DNA from: Alteromonas_F sp964429915
GTDB taxonomy: Bacteria; Pseudomonadota; Gammaproteobacteria; Enterobacterales; Alteromonadaceae
Reading direction: 5' to 3'
Assembly (NCBI GenBank): GCA_964429915.1
Contig: CAYSDZ010000001.1
Location: 1 to 64,000 of the forward strand
DNA length: 64,000 nucleotides
Shown in pieces: positions 62,522-64,000 of this stretch (positions are counted from its first letter, which is position 1; each line of letters opens with the position of its first letter). The notes beneath the pieces are model-generated. The model did not search any database. It saw only the letters and a list, made by a program, of their open reading frames with translations, and had not been told where the DNA came from. A program made the translations under genes and the position numbers.

Positions 62522-63277
62522 TTGGTTAATTTACAAATTATAGGGGTACAAAAAGCTGGGACTTCTGCCCTAGCGCATTTTTTGTCTCAGCATCCAGACA
62601 TTTGTCTAGTGGAAGGAAAGGAAGGGCACGTATTTGATCATCCCACATTTCACCTGCAAGCCAACAAAGCTCGTCAGGCTCGTTTAAAGTATCAAAAGAA
62701 ACTCTCGCACTATAAAGGAGAGAAATACATCTGCGACGCAACGCCGATAACGCTTTTTAGAGAACAATATTTGCGCTATTGCGTAAACTACAACCCGTCT
62801 GCAAAGTTTATTGTTATTCTAAGAGATCCTGTATTGAGGGCCATTTCGCACTACTCCATGTCAAGTGCTAGAGGAGCCGAACAAAAAAATATGCTTCTGG
62901 CTTTCATCTTGGAGCCTTTCAGATTAAAAAAATATCGTACTGAACACGGTTGGCCGTTTGATAGCCCAGCTAGAAACCAAAGTTATTTGAGTCGTGGTTT
63001 TTATAAAAATCAATTAGCAGTGCTTCACTCTCATGTACCAAAAGAAAATATTTTAATTATTACCCAAGAAAGCCTGCGTCAAAATCATCAAAACACCATG
63101 AATAAAGTCTTTCGCTTTTTAAATATAAAGGCAGCAACCATTCCTAAAGACTCTATTTTTGAAGGTGAAAAACCCAGATTTAGCGGTTTAAACTATATCG
63201 CTAAACTTTACGCAACAGCCGTTTTTTTGCTAATGAATAAGCGCCCCTACAACTCATTCGTAGACAAACTACGATAG
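62522..63277 (+). CDS. Sulfotransferase (TTG start)
   Basis: The 251-aa protein has both PAPS-binding motifs: the 5'-loop IIGVQKAGTSALAHFL near residues 6-21, and the 3'-phosphate motif KFIVILRDPVLRAISHY with its conserved Arg and Ser. This is the heparan N-sulfotransferase/carbohydrate sulfotransferase type. An in-frame stop lies just upstream, so translation must begin at TTG 62522 or very near; no strong ribosome site is visible. Its 3' end overlaps the convergent edge gene by 31 bp. Confidence 0.82.
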   Translation: MVNLQIIGVQKAGTSALAHFLSQHPDICLVEGKEGHVFDHPTFHLQANKARQARLKYQKKLSHYKGEKYICDATPITLFREQYLRYCVNYNPSAKFIVILRDPVLRAISHYSMSSARGAEQKNMLLAFILEPFRLKKYRTEHGWPFDSPARNQSYLSRGFYKNQLAVLHSHVPKENILIITQESLRQNHQNTMNKVFRFLNIKAATIPKDSIFEGEKPRFSGLNYIAKLYATAVFLLMNKRPYNSFVDKLR

Positions 63278-64000
63278 CCTAACTCCTTTAGTAACATGGG
63301 TATAGCAGTAAAAAACAGCCTACCATAAGCCTCAAAACCGAACTTTTCTAGTACAGCTCTAAAAGCAGAGGGTCTGAACATAAACATGTTACATACGGGG
63401 TCTAAATAGAGGTCGTTTTTACTGTCGATATGACTTTTGACTTTTAAGGCGTTAAATTTTTTCTCCAATTCCAAGATATATTGTTCGGTAAGTATATTAG
63501 GGTGGTATGCTGGAACTATTAAGCCGAGCTTATCGTCGTTATTAAACAGACACTGTGCTTTTCTAGCTGAATCAATGTCAGAGAAAAAGCTCCATAGCGA
63601 AAGTAAATCCATGGTTATTGTTCGATTCGACGCCACCGTATCCGTATTTAGATAAACAGCAAGATCTAATTGAAAAACGTGACCGTTAAAGCTATTCAAC
63701 CAACGCTTTGCTAGAGGCATAGACGCAGGATAAAACCACATTTCTTTAGCATTAATGCTATGTTCGTGACACAGTGATCTTAGGCTTTGCTCTTGCGCCA
63801 AGGTACTAATAAAGTACAAATCACAAAGCATTTTGGTTTTTTCCTCAAACTCTGAAATCATAAAGAGAATCATTTGCAGCGCTTCGATATTTGTAACATC
63901 AATTACAACAGGTAACCCACTAGCGCTATGTCGCGCTAAATTACGGTTGCAAAGAGTTTGTCCAACAAATGCATTCGGCTTGTTTAAACAATAATCCACA
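63247..64000 (-). CDS. RgpF-like glycan biosynthesis protein, 5' end beyond window
   Basis: About 250 residues of a protein that enters from the right edge; the first readable codon is a GTG at the edge, not a convincing start. Visible blocks, DLLSLWSFFSDIDSARKAQC, LGLIVPAYHPNI and NMFMFRPSAFRAVLEKFGF, resemble the second half of RgpF-type domains, where a display of bounded numerals ends in a GxMFWxRP segment. It would be a second RgpF-like protein in the locus, but assignment is tentative. Confidence 0.55.
   Translation of the reverse strand, partial: VDYCLNKPNAFVGQTLCNRNLARHSASGLPVVIDVTNIEALQMILFMISEFEEKTKMLCDLYFISTLAQEQSLRSLCHEHSINAKEMWFYPASMPLAKRWLNSFNGHVFQLDLAVYLNTDTVASNRTITMDLLSLWSFFSDIDSARKAQCLFNNDDKLGLIVPAYHPNILTEQYILELEKKFNALKVKSHIDSKNDLYLDPVCNMFMFRPSAFRAVLEKFGFEAYGRLFFTAIPMLLKELGYRSLSTNEL

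Noticed and set aside
1..64000. CRISPR arrays, tRNA or rRNA genes, and prophage modules.
   Set aside because: No regularly spaced direct repeats, no tRNA-like cloverleaf or rRNA sequence, and no phage structural genes were recognised on either strand.

Overview
The window looks like a scaffold from a marine gammaproteobacterium of the order Alteromonadales (Alteromonas/Paraglaciecola-like). The basis is gene order and protein type: an rpsB-tsf-pyrH-frr-uppS-cdsA-dxr-rseP-bamA-skp-fabZ-lpxA-lpxB-rnhB-dnaE-accA-tilS block, a purL/mltF/tadA block, and a yqcA-truC/csrB/syd/queF/ppnN neighbourhood. The genus is inferred, not proven. A 100-N scaffold gap (9209-9308) with identical 55-nt flanks shows that this is a draft assembly.

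Region 1 (1-4.4 kb) is an accessory scrapyard. It holds the 3' part of a sulfatase, the decayed C-terminus of a GH78-type alpha-L-rhamnosidase (together suggesting the edge of a locus for a sulfated, rhamnose-rich algal polysaccharide), a 169-bp MITE-like element with an 8-bp target duplication, IS66 and IS630 remnants joined to each other, a solitary integron cassette (DUF4160 + DUF2442) with recognisable attC arms, and a dead IS3-family element that interrupts the second attC.

Region 2 (4.5-13.2 kb) holds a 47-aa small membrane or secreted protein with its own terminator, then purL, an MltF-like lipoprotein that lacks the catalytic Glu and part of the lytic transglycosylase core, tadA, a diguanylate cyclase and tilS. 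Region 3 (13.2-31.3 kb, minus strand) is the classic translation/isoprenoid/outer-membrane/lipid A operon. lpxD is missing from its usual place between skp and fabZ, where a 182-bp inverted-repeat element sits instead. Region 4 (31.7-36 kb, plus strand) is map-glnD-dapD, divergent from rpsB.

Region 5 (36-46.9 kb) has yqcA-truC facing the DUF3549-DUF3301 pair. An unannotated stretch follows that reads on the minus strand as a CsrB-family sRNA: 23 GGA motifs in about 320 nt, an intrinsic terminator, and a GacA/UvrY-type palindrome about 170-180 nt upstream. Then come a DUF3192 lipoprotein, a small coiled-coil protein, syd, queF, a second diguanylate cyclase, ppnN, a second DUF3192 protein, an HDOD protein and a ComEA-like HhH protein. 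Two cyclic-di-GMP synthases and a Csr antagonist RNA in one segment suggest a lifestyle-switching neighbourhood next to polysaccharide genes.

Region 6 (46.9-64 kb) is a cell-surface polysaccharide locus. galU and ugd make UDP-glucose and UDP-glucuronate. Beyond them lie several glycosyltransferases, two sulfotransferases, a polysaccharide pyruvyl transferase, an RgpF-HAD fusion and its companion protein, and a truncated RgpF-like gene at the right edge. The product is probably an acidic (uronate, pyruvate and/or sulfate-bearing) exopolysaccharide or capsule. No polymerase, flippase or export gene is visible in the window.
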